33,521 nt of DNA, from NCBI GenBank assembly GCA_027346425.1, contig DAIESF010000148.1:1-33521 (forward strand), in the 5' to 3' direction. The notes under the pieces were generated by a model. That model ran no database searches. It was not told the origin of the DNA and saw only the letters and a program-made list of their open reading frames with translations. The DNA comes from Gemmatimonadota bacterium (lineage in GTDB: Bacteria; Gemmatimonadota; Gemmatimonadetes; Gemmatimonadales; Gemmatimonadaceae). The translations under genes and the position numbers were made by a program. Every line of letters starts with the position of its first letter. Position 1 is the stretch's first letter. Positions 1 to 8,480 of this stretch are shown here, piece after piece.

Positions 1-528
1 CGAAGGCTGCAGCCATTGCTCAGCCGCCGTCATCGCGGCGAACTGTGGGGAAAAGGAGACGACGTCGTAATTCATCGTCTCCGCCGCGCGCACCACCGCC
101 GCCACCATTCCGGGGAGAGGCTCCGTGTCGGCGTCCAATCCGAGCACCCACTCGCCGGTCGACTCCCCAAGCCCGTGTTGCAGCGCCCAGACCTTGCCCA
201 CCCAGCCTGCCGGGAGTGGTGGGTCGTTCACGAGCCGCACGCGCGGGTCGCGTGCGGCCACCTCGCGCACCAGGGTGTCGGTGCCGTCGCTGGAGTGGGA
301 ATCGACAACGATGACCTCGCGCAACGGCTCGCCCTGGAGCTGCAGCCCCGCCAGGCAGGGCGCTACGCGTTGCGCCTCATTGAGCGTGGCCAGCACCACC
401 GACACCGAGGTCCCGGTGAGTCCTTCGGGGAGCAGGGCGACCGGCGGACGTCGCCGCCATCCCGGGGCGAGGCGCACGACGAGCAGGATGAGCGCCAGCA
501 GCTGCAACGCGGCGAGGAAGGCGATCAT
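1..528 (-). CDS. Glycosyltransferase family 2, N-terminal hydrophobic segment (truncated at window edge)
   Basis: Reading the minus strand from ATG at 528 gives MIAFLAALQLLALILLVVRLAPGWRRRPPVALLPEGLTGTSVSVVLATLNEAQRVAPCLAGLQLQGEPLREVIVVDSHSSDGTDTLVREVAARDPRVRLV..., with GT2 hallmarks (ATLNEA, VIVVDSxSxDGT, GLDADTEP). It was not in the ORF track because it runs off the window. Confidence 0.85.
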   Translation of the reverse strand, partial: MIAFLAALQLLALILLVVRLAPGWRRRPPVALLPEGLTGTSVSVVLATLNEAQRVAPCLAGLQLQGEPLREVIVVDSHSSDGTDTLVREVAARDPRVRLVNDPPLPAGWVGKVWALQHGLGESTGEWVLGLDADTEPLPGMVAAVVRAAETMNYDVVSFSPQFAAMTAAEQWLQPS

Positions 529-616
529 GCGAGCACAGTGAAACGCGCGGTGCGGACGAAGCCGCACCGCGCGATGGTCACAGCAGGAGCGAGCGCGCGC
601 GATGGCGCCGGCCCCG

Positions 617-2797
617 TCACTGGGCGCTTAACGCCGGACGAGACGCGCCGCCATTCACCAGCCAGTAGCTGAACCACTGCCGCAGTCGTCCAAGTCGGTC
701 GACGAGGAGCCACGGTTCGCCCGTGCGCGACAGGTCGTGCGTCGAGCGCGGGTAGCGGACGAATTCCACCGGTGTCCCCTGCTTCTTGAGCCCGATGTAC
801 CACTGATCGGCGTCGGTCATCGGCGTGCGGTGATCCTCCTCCGACTGCACCATGAGCGTCGGCGTCTTCACCTTGCGGATCGCGCGAATGGGGGAGAGCG
901 AATCGTACATCGCGGGGTTGTCCCACGGCTTGCCGTAGAACTCGAACTCAGTGAGCCCCTGTGCATCGCTCGTCCCGTACCACGACCACCAGTTGCTGAT
1001 CATGCGATCGACCTGCGCCGCCTTGAAGCGGTTCGTCTTCGCCGTCACCCACGCCGACATCACCCCGCCGTACGAGCCACCGGTGACGCCCATGCGCGTC
1101 GAGTCGACGTCGGCCCGGGCCGCGGCAATGTCCACCGCCTTCATCAGGTCCTGATAATCCTCGGCGAACCAGCGACCGCGCGTGGCGTACGTGAACTTCG
1201 CCCCGTAGCCGGACGAGCCGCGCGGATTGGTGAAGAGGACCCACATCCCCGCAGCTGCCAGGTTCTGGAACTCGTCGAACCACCCCTCGTTGTACTGCGA
1301 GTGCGGCCCGCCGTGGATGTAGAGCGCAAGCGGGTACTTCTTTCCAGTCTGGTAGCCGTAGGGCTTCATCAACCACCCCTCGATCTCCAGATTCCCCACG
1401 CTCCTGTACGTGAATCGCTCGGCGTCGCTGAAGGCGACTTCCTTCAGCAGCGCGTCGTTGAAGCTCGTCAGGCGTCGCTCACCGGTGCCGTCGGTGTTGG
1501 CGATGAACAACTCGGTCGGCGTGTCCATGCTCGAGGCGACGAACGTCACGCGCTGTCCCGCCTCGTCGAAGCTCGCACCGCGGACCGCGCGGCGCCCGCC
1601 GATGACTTCCTTCAGGGCCTTGGTCGCCGGGTCGACGTGGAACATCGCTCCGCGGCCGCCAATGGCGGCCCACATCGCGATGCGGCCGTCGGGGAGCCAG
1701 TGGTACTGCTCGGGTTCGTACTGCCAGTCGCCGAGGAGACTGACCGGGCTCCCGCCATACGCGTCGATGACGTACAGGCGCCGGTTGACCGACCAGGTGG
1801 GGGTGCTGATGAACGACACCCATTTGCCGTCCGGCGACCAGCTCACGTCCGTCTCGATTCCCATGGCGCTCGTCAGGCGGCGCGGCGTCCCCCCGCCCAC
1901 CGGGATGATGAAGACATCGGCGAGATTGCGCGGCGCCTCGTCGCGCTTGGCGTTGTACGGCAGGCGGGAGAGCGAGTCGCGCTCCGCCTCCACGACCGAG
2001 TCTGGCCGCAGCTGCGGGTCGGCGATGAAGGCGATCCACTTTCCGTCCGGCGAAATCGCTGCGCCACGCCGGGAATACGCCGTGCTGTCGATCATCCTCC
2101 GGGACGACGCGCCGTCGAGGAGCTGCATCCAGATTTGCGCGGGGCGGTACGCGCGTTTCTCGCGCGGCCCGGGAAGGAAGCCCTGCCCGTTGGCCTTGTA
2201 GCGCATCTCCACGATATGCCGCCCGTCGAACCGCGCCGCGTCGACCGGACGGGTGATCGCGCCGAAGGGCGGGCGCGCCATCGGCTGCATTCGGCCGAAC
2301 GGGTCGCGACGTGCCGTGTCACTGGTGGCGGCGGAATCGGGGACCGTCGCCTCACTCCACACCACGAAGCGCTTGTCGTTAGGTACGGAACCCGCGGGAT
2401 AGCGGTCGGTCGACACCGCCTCCCCCCCCGGCTGGTCCATGCGCAGCCCCCACGCCCGCCCACGCCCCCCGCCGGGACGCGTCGAGGAGAAGAGGAGCCA
2501 GCTGCCGTCGGGGGACCAGCGCGGGCCGGAGGATTCGTAGCCGGGAGCGGTGTAGCGCTGCGCCGCACCGCCGTCGGTCGGGACCACCCACACTTCACTG
2601 TGCCGGCGGTTCTCGCTTTCGCGCACAGTCGTCACCGTGAACGCCACGCGCCGCCCATCGGGCGAGATCGCGGGGTTCGAGACGGTCGTGACCTTGTACC
2701 AGTCCCCCGGCGCGAAGGGACGGGAGGAACTCCCCTGGGCACCTGCCACCGACAGGGCGGCCCCGAGAGAGAGGATCGTTGAAACGGTCGTTCGCAT
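617..2797 (-). CDS. S9 family peptidase (prolyl oligopeptidase / acylaminoacyl-peptidase type), secreted
   Basis: Signal peptide MRTTVSTILSLGAALSVAGAQG; WD40-like propeller repeats (ISPDGRRVAF, SWSPDGKWVSF); catalytic GGSYGG; terminal THDLSRTGEPW. The ORF extends to 2815 with an alternative start. Confidence 0.93.
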   Translation of the reverse strand: MRTTVSTILSLGAALSVAGAQGSSSRPFAPGDWYKVTTVSNPAISPDGRRVAFTVTTVRESENRRHSEVWVVPTDGGAAQRYTAPGYESSGPRWSPDGSWLLFSSTRPGGGRGRAWGLRMDQPGGEAVSTDRYPAGSVPNDKRFVVWSEATVPDSAATSDTARRDPFGRMQPMARPPFGAITRPVDAARFDGRHIVEMRYKANGQGFLPGPREKRAYRPAQIWMQLLDGASSRRMIDSTAYSRRGAAISPDGKWIAFIADPQLRPDSVVEAERDSLSRLPYNAKRDEAPRNLADVFIIPVGGGTPRRLTSAMGIETDVSWSPDGKWVSFISTPTWSVNRRLYVIDAYGGSPVSLLGDWQYEPEQYHWLPDGRIAMWAAIGGRGAMFHVDPATKALKEVIGGRRAVRGASFDEAGQRVTFVASSMDTPTELFIANTDGTGERRLTSFNDALLKEVAFSDAERFTYRSVGNLEIEGWLMKPYGYQTGKKYPLALYIHGGPHSQYNEGWFDEFQNLAAAGMWVLFTNPRGSSGYGAKFTYATRGRWFAEDYQDLMKAVDIAAARADVDSTRMGVTGGSYGGVMSAWVTAKTNRFKAAQVDRMISNWWSWYGTSDAQGLTEFEFYGKPWDNPAMYDSLSPIRAIRKVKTPTLMVQSEEDHRTPMTDADQWYIGLKKQGTPVEFVRYPRSTHDLSRTGEPWLLVDRLGRLRQWFSYWLVNGGASRPALSAQ

Positions 2798-2859
2798 TGC
2801 CACGGCTCCGTACATGACTGGACAGTCGCTAAACTCCGGCAGGGCGCCATGCGGCGCCA

Positions 2860-3708
2860 GTGCCGACAGCCTCCTTTACGAAGCGCCCGCCGACAATGCT
2901 GCCGCTGCGATCGCTCAAGCTGCGAACCCCTCCGGCATCGACGTCGGAGGCCTTTCCGTATTCCGTTCCCGCGGTTCGCACGCTGGGCGAGCTCGAGTTC
3001 CCTGCCCCGGTGACCTTCTTCGTCGGCGAGAACGGCTCCGGCAAATCCACACTTCTGGAGGCGATCGCCGCCGCCACCGGGCTCCCCTCGGTCGGGAGCG
3101 AACTCCGGGTTGATGCGGACGAGACGCTTCAGGCGCAACGCGCGCTCGCCACGTCCATCGCGCTCACCTGGCGCGGGGCGCGTGCACGGCGCGGCTTCTT
3201 CCTGCGCGCCGAGGACTTCTTCGGCTTCACGAGGACCATCGCCCGTATGCGTGTCGCGCTCACCTCCGAGCTCGCCGACATCGACGAGGAGTATCGCGAC
3301 CGATCGGCATGGGCGCGCGGGTTGCGCGCCGGGCCCATTGCGTCGTCGCTGCGCGAGATGGAAGCGCGCTATGGCGTCGACCTGGACGCGCATTCCCACG
3401 GGCAGAGCTTCCTCAAGCTGTTCCAGTCGCGCTTCGTGCCGGGCGGGTTATACCTCCTCGACGAGCCCGAGGCGCCCCTGTCGCCGCAGAGCCAGCTGGC
3501 CTTCCTCGCCATGCTGAAGGACATGGCGGGCGAGGCGTCGCAATTCATCATCGCCACGCACTCACCCATCCTCCTCGCCTTTCCCGGGGCGGTGATCTAC
3601 TCGTTCGACTCCCCGCCAGTTGCGCGTGTCGCCTACGAGGAGTTGGAGCACGTCGCGCTCACGCGTGATTTCCTCGCCGACCCGATGCGATTCCTGCGGC
3701 ACCTGTAG
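2860..3708 (+). CDS. AAA family / ABC-type predicted ATPase
   Basis: Walker A GENGSGKST, signature-like YGVDLDAHSHGQSFL, Walker B YLLDEPEAPLSPQSQL, H-loop ATHSPIL. Confidence 0.9.
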   Translation: MPTASFTKRPPTMLPLRSLKLRTPPASTSEAFPYSVPAVRTLGELEFPAPVTFFVGENGSGKSTLLEAIAAATGLPSVGSELRVDADETLQAQRALATSIALTWRGARARRGFFLRAEDFFGFTRTIARMRVALTSELADIDEEYRDRSAWARGLRAGPIASSLREMEARYGVDLDAHSHGQSFLKLFQSRFVPGGLYLLDEPEAPLSPQSQLAFLAMLKDMAGEASQFIIATHSPILLAFPGAVIYSFDSPPVARVAYEELEHVALTRDFLADPMRFLRHL

Positions 3709-3731
3709 GCGCGGCTGGAGTCGCCACTGCC

Positions 3732-3751
3732 TGACGCCACATTTGGCGTTA
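3732..3751 (+). terminator. Short inverted repeat downstream of the ATPase gene, possible weak terminator
   Basis: ACGCCA-CATT-TGGCGT at 3734-3749, extendable by a G.U and a T-A pair, followed by TATT; 25 bp after the ATPase stop. Confidence 0.35.
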
Positions 3752-3783
3752 TTGAAGGCGTCACCTGGAGGCACCATCCGGAT

Positions 3784-3860
3784 GCGTCACCCGCGAGCGT
3801 CACCCGCGAGCGTCGCCCGCGAGCGTCACCGGCGAGCGTCACCCGCGAGCGTCACCCGGA
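3784..3860. repeat. Tandem repeat, 13-bp unit GCGTCACCCGCGA, about 6 copies
   Basis: Units at 3784, 3797, 3810, 3823, 3836 and 3849 (the last is 12 bp), with single-base variants; intergenic. Confidence 0.9.
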
Positions 3861-3973
3861 GGCATCGATCGCATGAGCGCCGTGTAATGTGGAGCCGGCC
3901 ACACCGGCGACGCGCGCGCCTCGTCGGCACGCGTCCCGCGCGCTACGTTGCAGCGCCGCATTCCCTCCTGCCC

Positions 3974-4591
3974 ATGCCTCCCACATTCGACGCCCCGGGC
4001 GCGCGCATCCTCGCCTTGTGGCGGCGCCTCGCCCCCCGCCCTGGCGGGGTCTGGCTCTTCAACCGCCTCCTCGGGCGCATGGTCCCCTACACCGGCGCGC
4101 TGGGGGCGCGCGTGACCGAGCTCTCACCAGGACACGCGGTCTGCGTCCTGCGCGACCGGCGTGCGGTGCGCAATCATCTCAACTCGGTGCACGCCCTCGC
4201 CCTCGCCAACCTGGCCGAGTTGTGCAGCGGCACCGCGATGCTGACCGCCCTTCCGCCCGGAACGCGAGGGATCGTCGTGCGGCTGGAGATCGACTACCTC
4301 AAGAAGGCGCGCGGGACGCTCACCGCACGCGCCGACGTGCAGCTGCCGGATGTGCCGGAGCCGGTCCTGCTCCACCCGGAGGCGGTGATCGTCGACGCCG
4401 ACGAGGCGATGGTCGCCCGCGCCCGCGTGACATGGAGCGTGCAGCCCGCCGAGTGGCGCGACAGCGACGCCTCGAGACGCACACCCCTTCCCGCCCCAGC
4501 CGATGCCACGCGCGTGGCCACGCGTGAGGCCACGCGTGAGGCCGCGCGTGAGGCCGCGCGCGAGGCCGCGCGCGACTCCCGTAGTCGCTAG
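3974..4591 (+). CDS. Hotdog-fold thioesterase-like protein (DUF4442/PaaI-like) with low-complexity C-terminal tail
   Basis: MPPTFDAPGARILALWRRLAPRPGGVWLFNRLLGRMVPYTGALGARVTELSPGHAVCVLRDRRAVRNHLNSVHALALANLAELCSGTAML... matches DUF4442-type hotdog organisation; internal ATG chosen over the longer ORF start at 3620. Confidence 0.78.
   Translation: MPPTFDAPGARILALWRRLAPRPGGVWLFNRLLGRMVPYTGALGARVTELSPGHAVCVLRDRRAVRNHLNSVHALALANLAELCSGTAMLTALPPGTRGIVVRLEIDYLKKARGTLTARADVQLPDVPEPVLLHPEAVIVDADEAMVARARVTWSVQPAEWRDSDASRRTPLPAPADATRVATREATREAAREAAREAARDSRSR
4508..4571. repeat. Imperfect 12-bp tandem repeat (ACGCGTGAGGCC-like) in the 3' end of the thioesterase-like gene
   Basis: cgcgtggccacgcgtgaggccacgcgtgaggccgcgcgtgaggccgcgcgcgaggcc encodes (A/T)REA repeats: VATREATREAAREAAREAARD. 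Confidence 0.8.
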
Positions 4592-4598
4592 GCATCCG

Positions 4599-5597
4599 AT
4601 GGAGACCCCGCTCACCCGCGACGCCGGCATTGAGCTCCCCATTCTGTGCGGGGCGATGTACCCGTGCTCGAACCCCGAACTCGTCGCCGCCGTCTCGGCG
4701 GGAGGAGCCATGGGGATCTTCCAGCCCATCTCGCTCACCTTCGTCCACGGCCACGAGTATCGCGCCGGGATCCGGCTCATGCACCGCCTGGCCGGCGCGC
4801 GACCGATCGGGATGAATGCCCTCATCGAGTCGTCGGCGCGCAGCTACCACGAGCGGATGGTGCGCTGGGTCGAGATCGCCCTCGAGGAAGGGGTCCGCTT
4901 CTTTGTCACCTCGCTCGGCAATCCGCGCTGGGTGTGCGACCGTGTGCATGCAGCTGGCGGCGTCGTGTACCACGACGTCACCGAGGCCAAATGGGCGCAA
5001 AAGGGAGCCGACGCCGGGTGCGACGGACTCATCGGCGTCAACGCGCGTGCCGGCGGACACGCCGGCACACGCGCCGCCGAGGCGCTGTACGAGGAACTCG
5101 CCCCATTCAACCTCCCTCTCGTCTGCGCCGGCGGCATCGGCGACGTCGACGACTACGTGCGCGCCCTTGCCCTTGGCTACGCCGGCGTGCAGATGGGGAC
5201 GCGCTTCATCGCCACCACCGAATGCTCGGCGCACCCGCGCTACAAACAGGCCATCGTCGACGCCGACGAGCGCGACATCGTCTTCACCGAGCGCCTCACC
5301 GGGATCCCGGTCGCGGTGATCAACACGCCGTACATCCAGCGTGTCGGCCGCAAGGCCGGAGGGCTCGCGCGGCTCCTCCTACGCGGCCGTCGCACCAAGA
5401 AATGGATGCGCACCCTCTACGCCGCACGCTCGGTGTTCAGCCTCAAACAGTCGAACGCGCGCGGCGATGTGTCGCGCGACTACTGGCAGGCCGGGCGCAG
5501 CGTGGCGGGCATCCACGACGTAGAACCGGTGGCCGCGATCCTCGACCGCTTTCGTCACGCCGATCTCGCGAGCAGGGACGCTCGGCTCCCGAACTAA
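4599..5597 (+). CDS. Nitronate monooxygenase (2-nitropropane dioxygenase family, FMN)
   Basis: METPLTRDAGIELPILCGAMYPCSNPELVAAVSAGGAMGIF...; GVNARAGGHAG; LVCAGGIGDVDDYVRALALGYAGVQMGTRFIATTEC. The ATG at 4599 is preferred over the repeat-derived upstream extension. Confidence 0.92.
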   Translation: METPLTRDAGIELPILCGAMYPCSNPELVAAVSAGGAMGIFQPISLTFVHGHEYRAGIRLMHRLAGARPIGMNALIESSARSYHERMVRWVEIALEEGVRFFVTSLGNPRWVCDRVHAAGGVVYHDVTEAKWAQKGADAGCDGLIGVNARAGGHAGTRAAEALYEELAPFNLPLVCAGGIGDVDDYVRALALGYAGVQMGTRFIATTECSAHPRYKQAIVDADERDIVFTERLTGIPVAVINTPYIQRVGRKAGGLARLLLRGRRTKKWMRTLYAARSVFSLKQSNARGDVSRDYWQAGRSVAGIHDVEPVAAILDRFRHADLASRDARLPN

Positions 5598-5652
5598 CGC
5601 CCTGCTCGTGTTGACCTCCCCCCGTCGTACACCCAGACGCTTCCACGTCCCC

Positions 5653-7041
5653 ATGCATCGACTCAGCGATCGACCCATGCCACACACACTGTTCCGACAC
5701 GCCGTCCGACGCGCGCTGCGCGCGCTCCTCCCCGCTCTCCTCGCTCCCACGCTCGGCCTGCACGCCCAGGGACCGGCGCGCCCCACGCTGGCGGTGGTGG
5801 GCGGGCGCGTGATCGACGGCTATGGCGGGCCGGTGATCGAGAACGGCGTCGTTCTCATCGCCGGAGAGCGCATCGTGGCCGTGGGGCGCGAGGGCGAGGT
5901 GGCCGTGCCTAACGGCGTCCCGGTCATCGACGCTAACGGGCACACCGTCATGCCTGGACTCATCGACATGCACGTGCATCTCCACATCGTGGGGCACGGC
6001 GACTACAAGCGATGGGACGACCTCTACGGGACGCGCGACGCTACCGTGGTGATGCCCATCGCCGCGCACCAGCTCCTGATGGCCGGCGTGACCACTGCGC
6101 GTGACCTTGGGGCGCGACTCGACGACATCCTCGCCGTGAAGCGGCGCATCGCCGCCGGCGAGATCCCCGGCCCCCGCCTCTTCGTCTCGGGGCCCTTCAT
6201 CCAGCACGAGGCGTACGAGGAATACGAAAAGCCATTCCGGTGGGGAGTCAACGGCGCCGACGATGCCCGGCAGAAGGTGCAACGCATCATCGACGCCGGC
6301 GTCGACTTCGTGAAGCTGATCGACCAGGACCAGATGACCGACGCCGAGGTGGCGGCGGTGGTGGAGACGGCACACAAGAACGGGAAGGTCGTCGTCGCCC
6401 ACGCGCATCGCATGGACGAGATCCGCGTGGGACTCAAGCACGGTGTCGACGACTTCGAGCATACCGGTCTCGGCACCGCCCCCGGTTATCCGGAAGACAT
6501 CCTGCAGGCCCTGCGCGAGCGCAATTCGGCGCTCTACTGGACACCCACCCTCTCGCCGTTGTACACGCTGTACTACACGGGGTCGGTCTTCCCGGAGCGG
6601 CTCGACGACCCGGCGTGGCGGGAGTTCATGCCTAACGCCATGGCCCGCGAGGTGCGCGCCTCGCTGTCGCAGATCCCCCACCTTCCGTACTACGCGCTTT
6701 TCCCCTCACGCCTCCCCCTCCTCCCCACGAAGTTCAAGCAGCTGCGTGAGACCGGGGTCCGCCTGATGATCGGGACCGACGCCGGGATCCCCGCCATGTT
6801 TCACAACGACGCCACCTGGCGCGAGATGGCAAAGTTCGTCGAGCTTGGCGTGTCGCCGATGGAGACGATCCAGTCGGCAACGCTGTGGCCCGCGCGCTTC
6901 CTGCGCCGGGAGAAGGACCTCGGGGTACTCGCCCCCGGGCGGCTGGCGGACATCATTCTCGTGAAGGGGGACCCGCTCAGCGACATGACGGTCATGCGCG
7001 ACGTGCGGGTCGTGATTCAGGGCGGGAAGCGCGTGAAGTAG
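5653..7041 (+). CDS. Secreted metal-dependent amidohydrolase (imidazolonepropionase-like)
   Basis: Signal-like N terminus, MPGLIDMHVHLH metal motif, later VVAHAH, DDFEHTG, IGTDAG; C-terminal LGVLAPGRLADIILVKGDPL. Confidence 0.92.
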   Translation: MHRLSDRPMPHTLFRHAVRRALRALLPALLAPTLGLHAQGPARPTLAVVGGRVIDGYGGPVIENGVVLIAGERIVAVGREGEVAVPNGVPVIDANGHTVMPGLIDMHVHLHIVGHGDYKRWDDLYGTRDATVVMPIAAHQLLMAGVTTARDLGARLDDILAVKRRIAAGEIPGPRLFVSGPFIQHEAYEEYEKPFRWGVNGADDARQKVQRIIDAGVDFVKLIDQDQMTDAEVAAVVETAHKNGKVVVAHAHRMDEIRVGLKHGVDDFEHTGLGTAPGYPEDILQALRERNSALYWTPTLSPLYTLYYTGSVFPERLDDPAWREFMPNAMAREVRASLSQIPHLPYYALFPSRLPLLPTKFKQLRETGVRLMIGTDAGIPAMFHNDATWREMAKFVELGVSPMETIQSATLWPARFLRREKDLGVLAPGRLADIILVKGDPLSDMTVMRDVRVVIQGGKRVK

Positions 7042-7064
7042 TCGAACCCCGAGACCCACCATCG

Positions 7065-7376
7065 ATGCTACTCGAAGTGCGGGAGGTATCGCGCAAGACG
7101 CCGCGCGACGGCCGGTTGGAGATCACCGAGGAGAGCGCGCGCCGCCTCGCGGCGCTCGGTTCGTTCGCGGTTGAGGTCGGGCCGCAGCAGTCGGGGGGGG
7201 CGATTTCCGCCCTTGCCTGCCAATGCGAGAAGGGGGGAGGCGCGGCGGGGCATATGCATCACTTCCTCGAGTCGCCGCTGTTCACCGCCCTCGTGTCGGG
7301 CGAGACGGTCGTGCTCGAGTTGCTCGACGGGCCCGTCGTCTCCGTCGCGCGTGCACACCCGTTGCGTCCGGAATGA
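7065..7376 (+). CDS. Small hypothetical protein (103 aa)
   Basis: MLLEVREVSRKTPRDGRLEITEESARRLAALGSFAVEVGPQQSGGAISALACQCEKGGGAAGHMHHFLESPLF...; 23 bp after the amidohydrolase, same strand. Confidence 0.65.
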   Translation: MLLEVREVSRKTPRDGRLEITEESARRLAALGSFAVEVGPQQSGGAISALACQCEKGGGAAGHMHHFLESPLFTALVSGETVVLELLDGPVVSVARAHPLRPE

Positions 7377-7391
7377 CACTGGCGCGGGGGC

Positions 7392-8186
7392 TCAGCTCGC
7401 CGCTCGCCGCTCCTCCGACACGTCGGTCAAAGTGCGCTTGAGCGCATGCAGCACGCACCGCACGCCACCGTTCTCGCGGATCTCGCCAGGGCGGAGGCCG
7501 GTGTAGCGTTTCATCATGTTGCGCATCGCCGTCCCCGACGGGAAGTCGAGTAACAGCGCGACCTGCTCCACGGAGCGGCCGGGATCCTCGAGCAGGCGCG
7601 CGGCCGTGAGGAGCCGGCACCACGAGATGAGCGCACTCGGCGTGGGAAGATGAGCGCTTCCCAATCGATCGACCAACGTCTTGCGATGCACGTACAGCGC
7701 AGCGGCGACCTCTTCGACTGTTAGCGCCCGGCGCCCATTCTCGAGGCAATAGCGAAGCATCGGCACCACGTTGGCGGGGACGAGGGCTTCGAGTTCCTCG
7801 ACGATGAAGCGTGCCGAGCAGTGGTCGGTCGCGGTCGCCAGCGCGGTGCGCAGCGTGAAGCGGAGGTCGTCGACGTCACGCAGGACGAGGTCGTTCACCC
7901 CGGCGCGTGCAAAGGCGAGGACGTCGCGCGACGTCTCCGGGGAAATCGCACAATAGAGCACGACCGGGACGCTCGGATACGCCTCGCGGATGTGGCGAAC
8001 GGTGGCCAGCGTCGACGCCCCTTCACGATCGCGCATGTCGACGACGATCACGCCGGCCAGGTCGTTTTCGGCGAGGGTGACCAATTCCGCCTGGCGTTCG
8101 CAGAACCGGACGCTCGCCTGGCCGCGCAAGGCGTCCTGCAAGCGCGCCTTCGAGGCGGGGTCCCAGACGAGCGCACCGACGATCAT
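7392..8186 (-). CDS. AraC-type HTH transcriptional regulator with N-terminal receiver-like domain
   Basis: N-terminal REC-like alternation (GVIVVDMRD...VPVVLYCAIS...GVNDLVLRDV) and C-terminal AraC HTH (LTVEEVAAALYVHRKTLVDRL...AARLLEDPGRSVEQVALLLDFPSGTAMRNMMKRYTGLRPGEIR). Confidence 0.85.
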   Translation of the reverse strand: MIVGALVWDPASKARLQDALRGQASVRFCERQAELVTLAENDLAGVIVVDMRDREGASTLATVRHIREAYPSVPVVLYCAISPETSRDVLAFARAGVNDLVLRDVDDLRFTLRTALATATDHCSARFIVEELEALVPANVVPMLRYCLENGRRALTVEEVAAALYVHRKTLVDRLGSAHLPTPSALISWCRLLTAARLLEDPGRSVEQVALLLDFPSGTAMRNMMKRYTGLRPGEIRENGGVRCVLHALKRTLTDVSEERRAAS

Positions 8187-8209
8187 GCGACGATTCTGGC
8201 GTGGAGGTT

Positions 8210-8240
8210 ACACCGTGTATGGGGACTGCCCATACGGTGT
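8210..8240. promoter_or_regulatory. Inverted repeat in divergent promoter region, candidate operator
   Basis: Perfect arms GTATGGG (8217-8223) and CCCATAC (8229-8235), 5-nt spacer; outer ACACCG (8210-8215) / CGGTGT (8235-8240) extend it with a small offset. Between the AraC-like start (8186, -) and the lipoprotein start (8307, +). Confidence 0.55.
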
Positions 8241-8306
8241 CGGTGCCGAGCGAGCAGATGTGACAGACTATTCCCATCCACCCACTTCACCCCGAGGACC
8301 ACCGTC

Positions 8307-8480
8307 ATGAACCGAGCCGTCCGCCTTGTTGCCTACGCCCTCGCCGCCGCCAGCCTCGCCGCCTGCTCCGCTTCGCCGATGGGCCCGGAGGGGGCCGCCA
8401 AGTGCAATCCGGCGTCAGGCAAGTGCATCAATGCCGACTTCGTGAATCCGAACGTCGACTTCGTCAATCCAAACGTGTAG
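8307..8480 (+). CDS. 57-aa lipoprotein/secreted peptide with C-terminal duplicated heptapeptide DFVNPNV
   Basis: MNRAVRLVAYALAAASLAACSASPMGPEGAAKCNPASGKCINADFVNPNVDFVNPNV; lipobox LAAC; SD-like GAGGA upstream. Confidence 0.72.
   Translation: MNRAVRLVAYALAAASLAACSASPMGPEGAAKCNPASGKCINADFVNPNVDFVNPNV

Noticed and set aside
737-2782. 681-aa plus-strand ORF opposite the S9 peptidase
   Set aside because: Antisense shadow ORF typical of high GC; Arg/His-rich with no domain signal, while the minus strand encodes a clear S9 peptidase.
3784-3860. CRISPR-like array
   Set aside because: Contiguous 13-bp units without unique spacers, and no cas genes; a simple tandem repeat.
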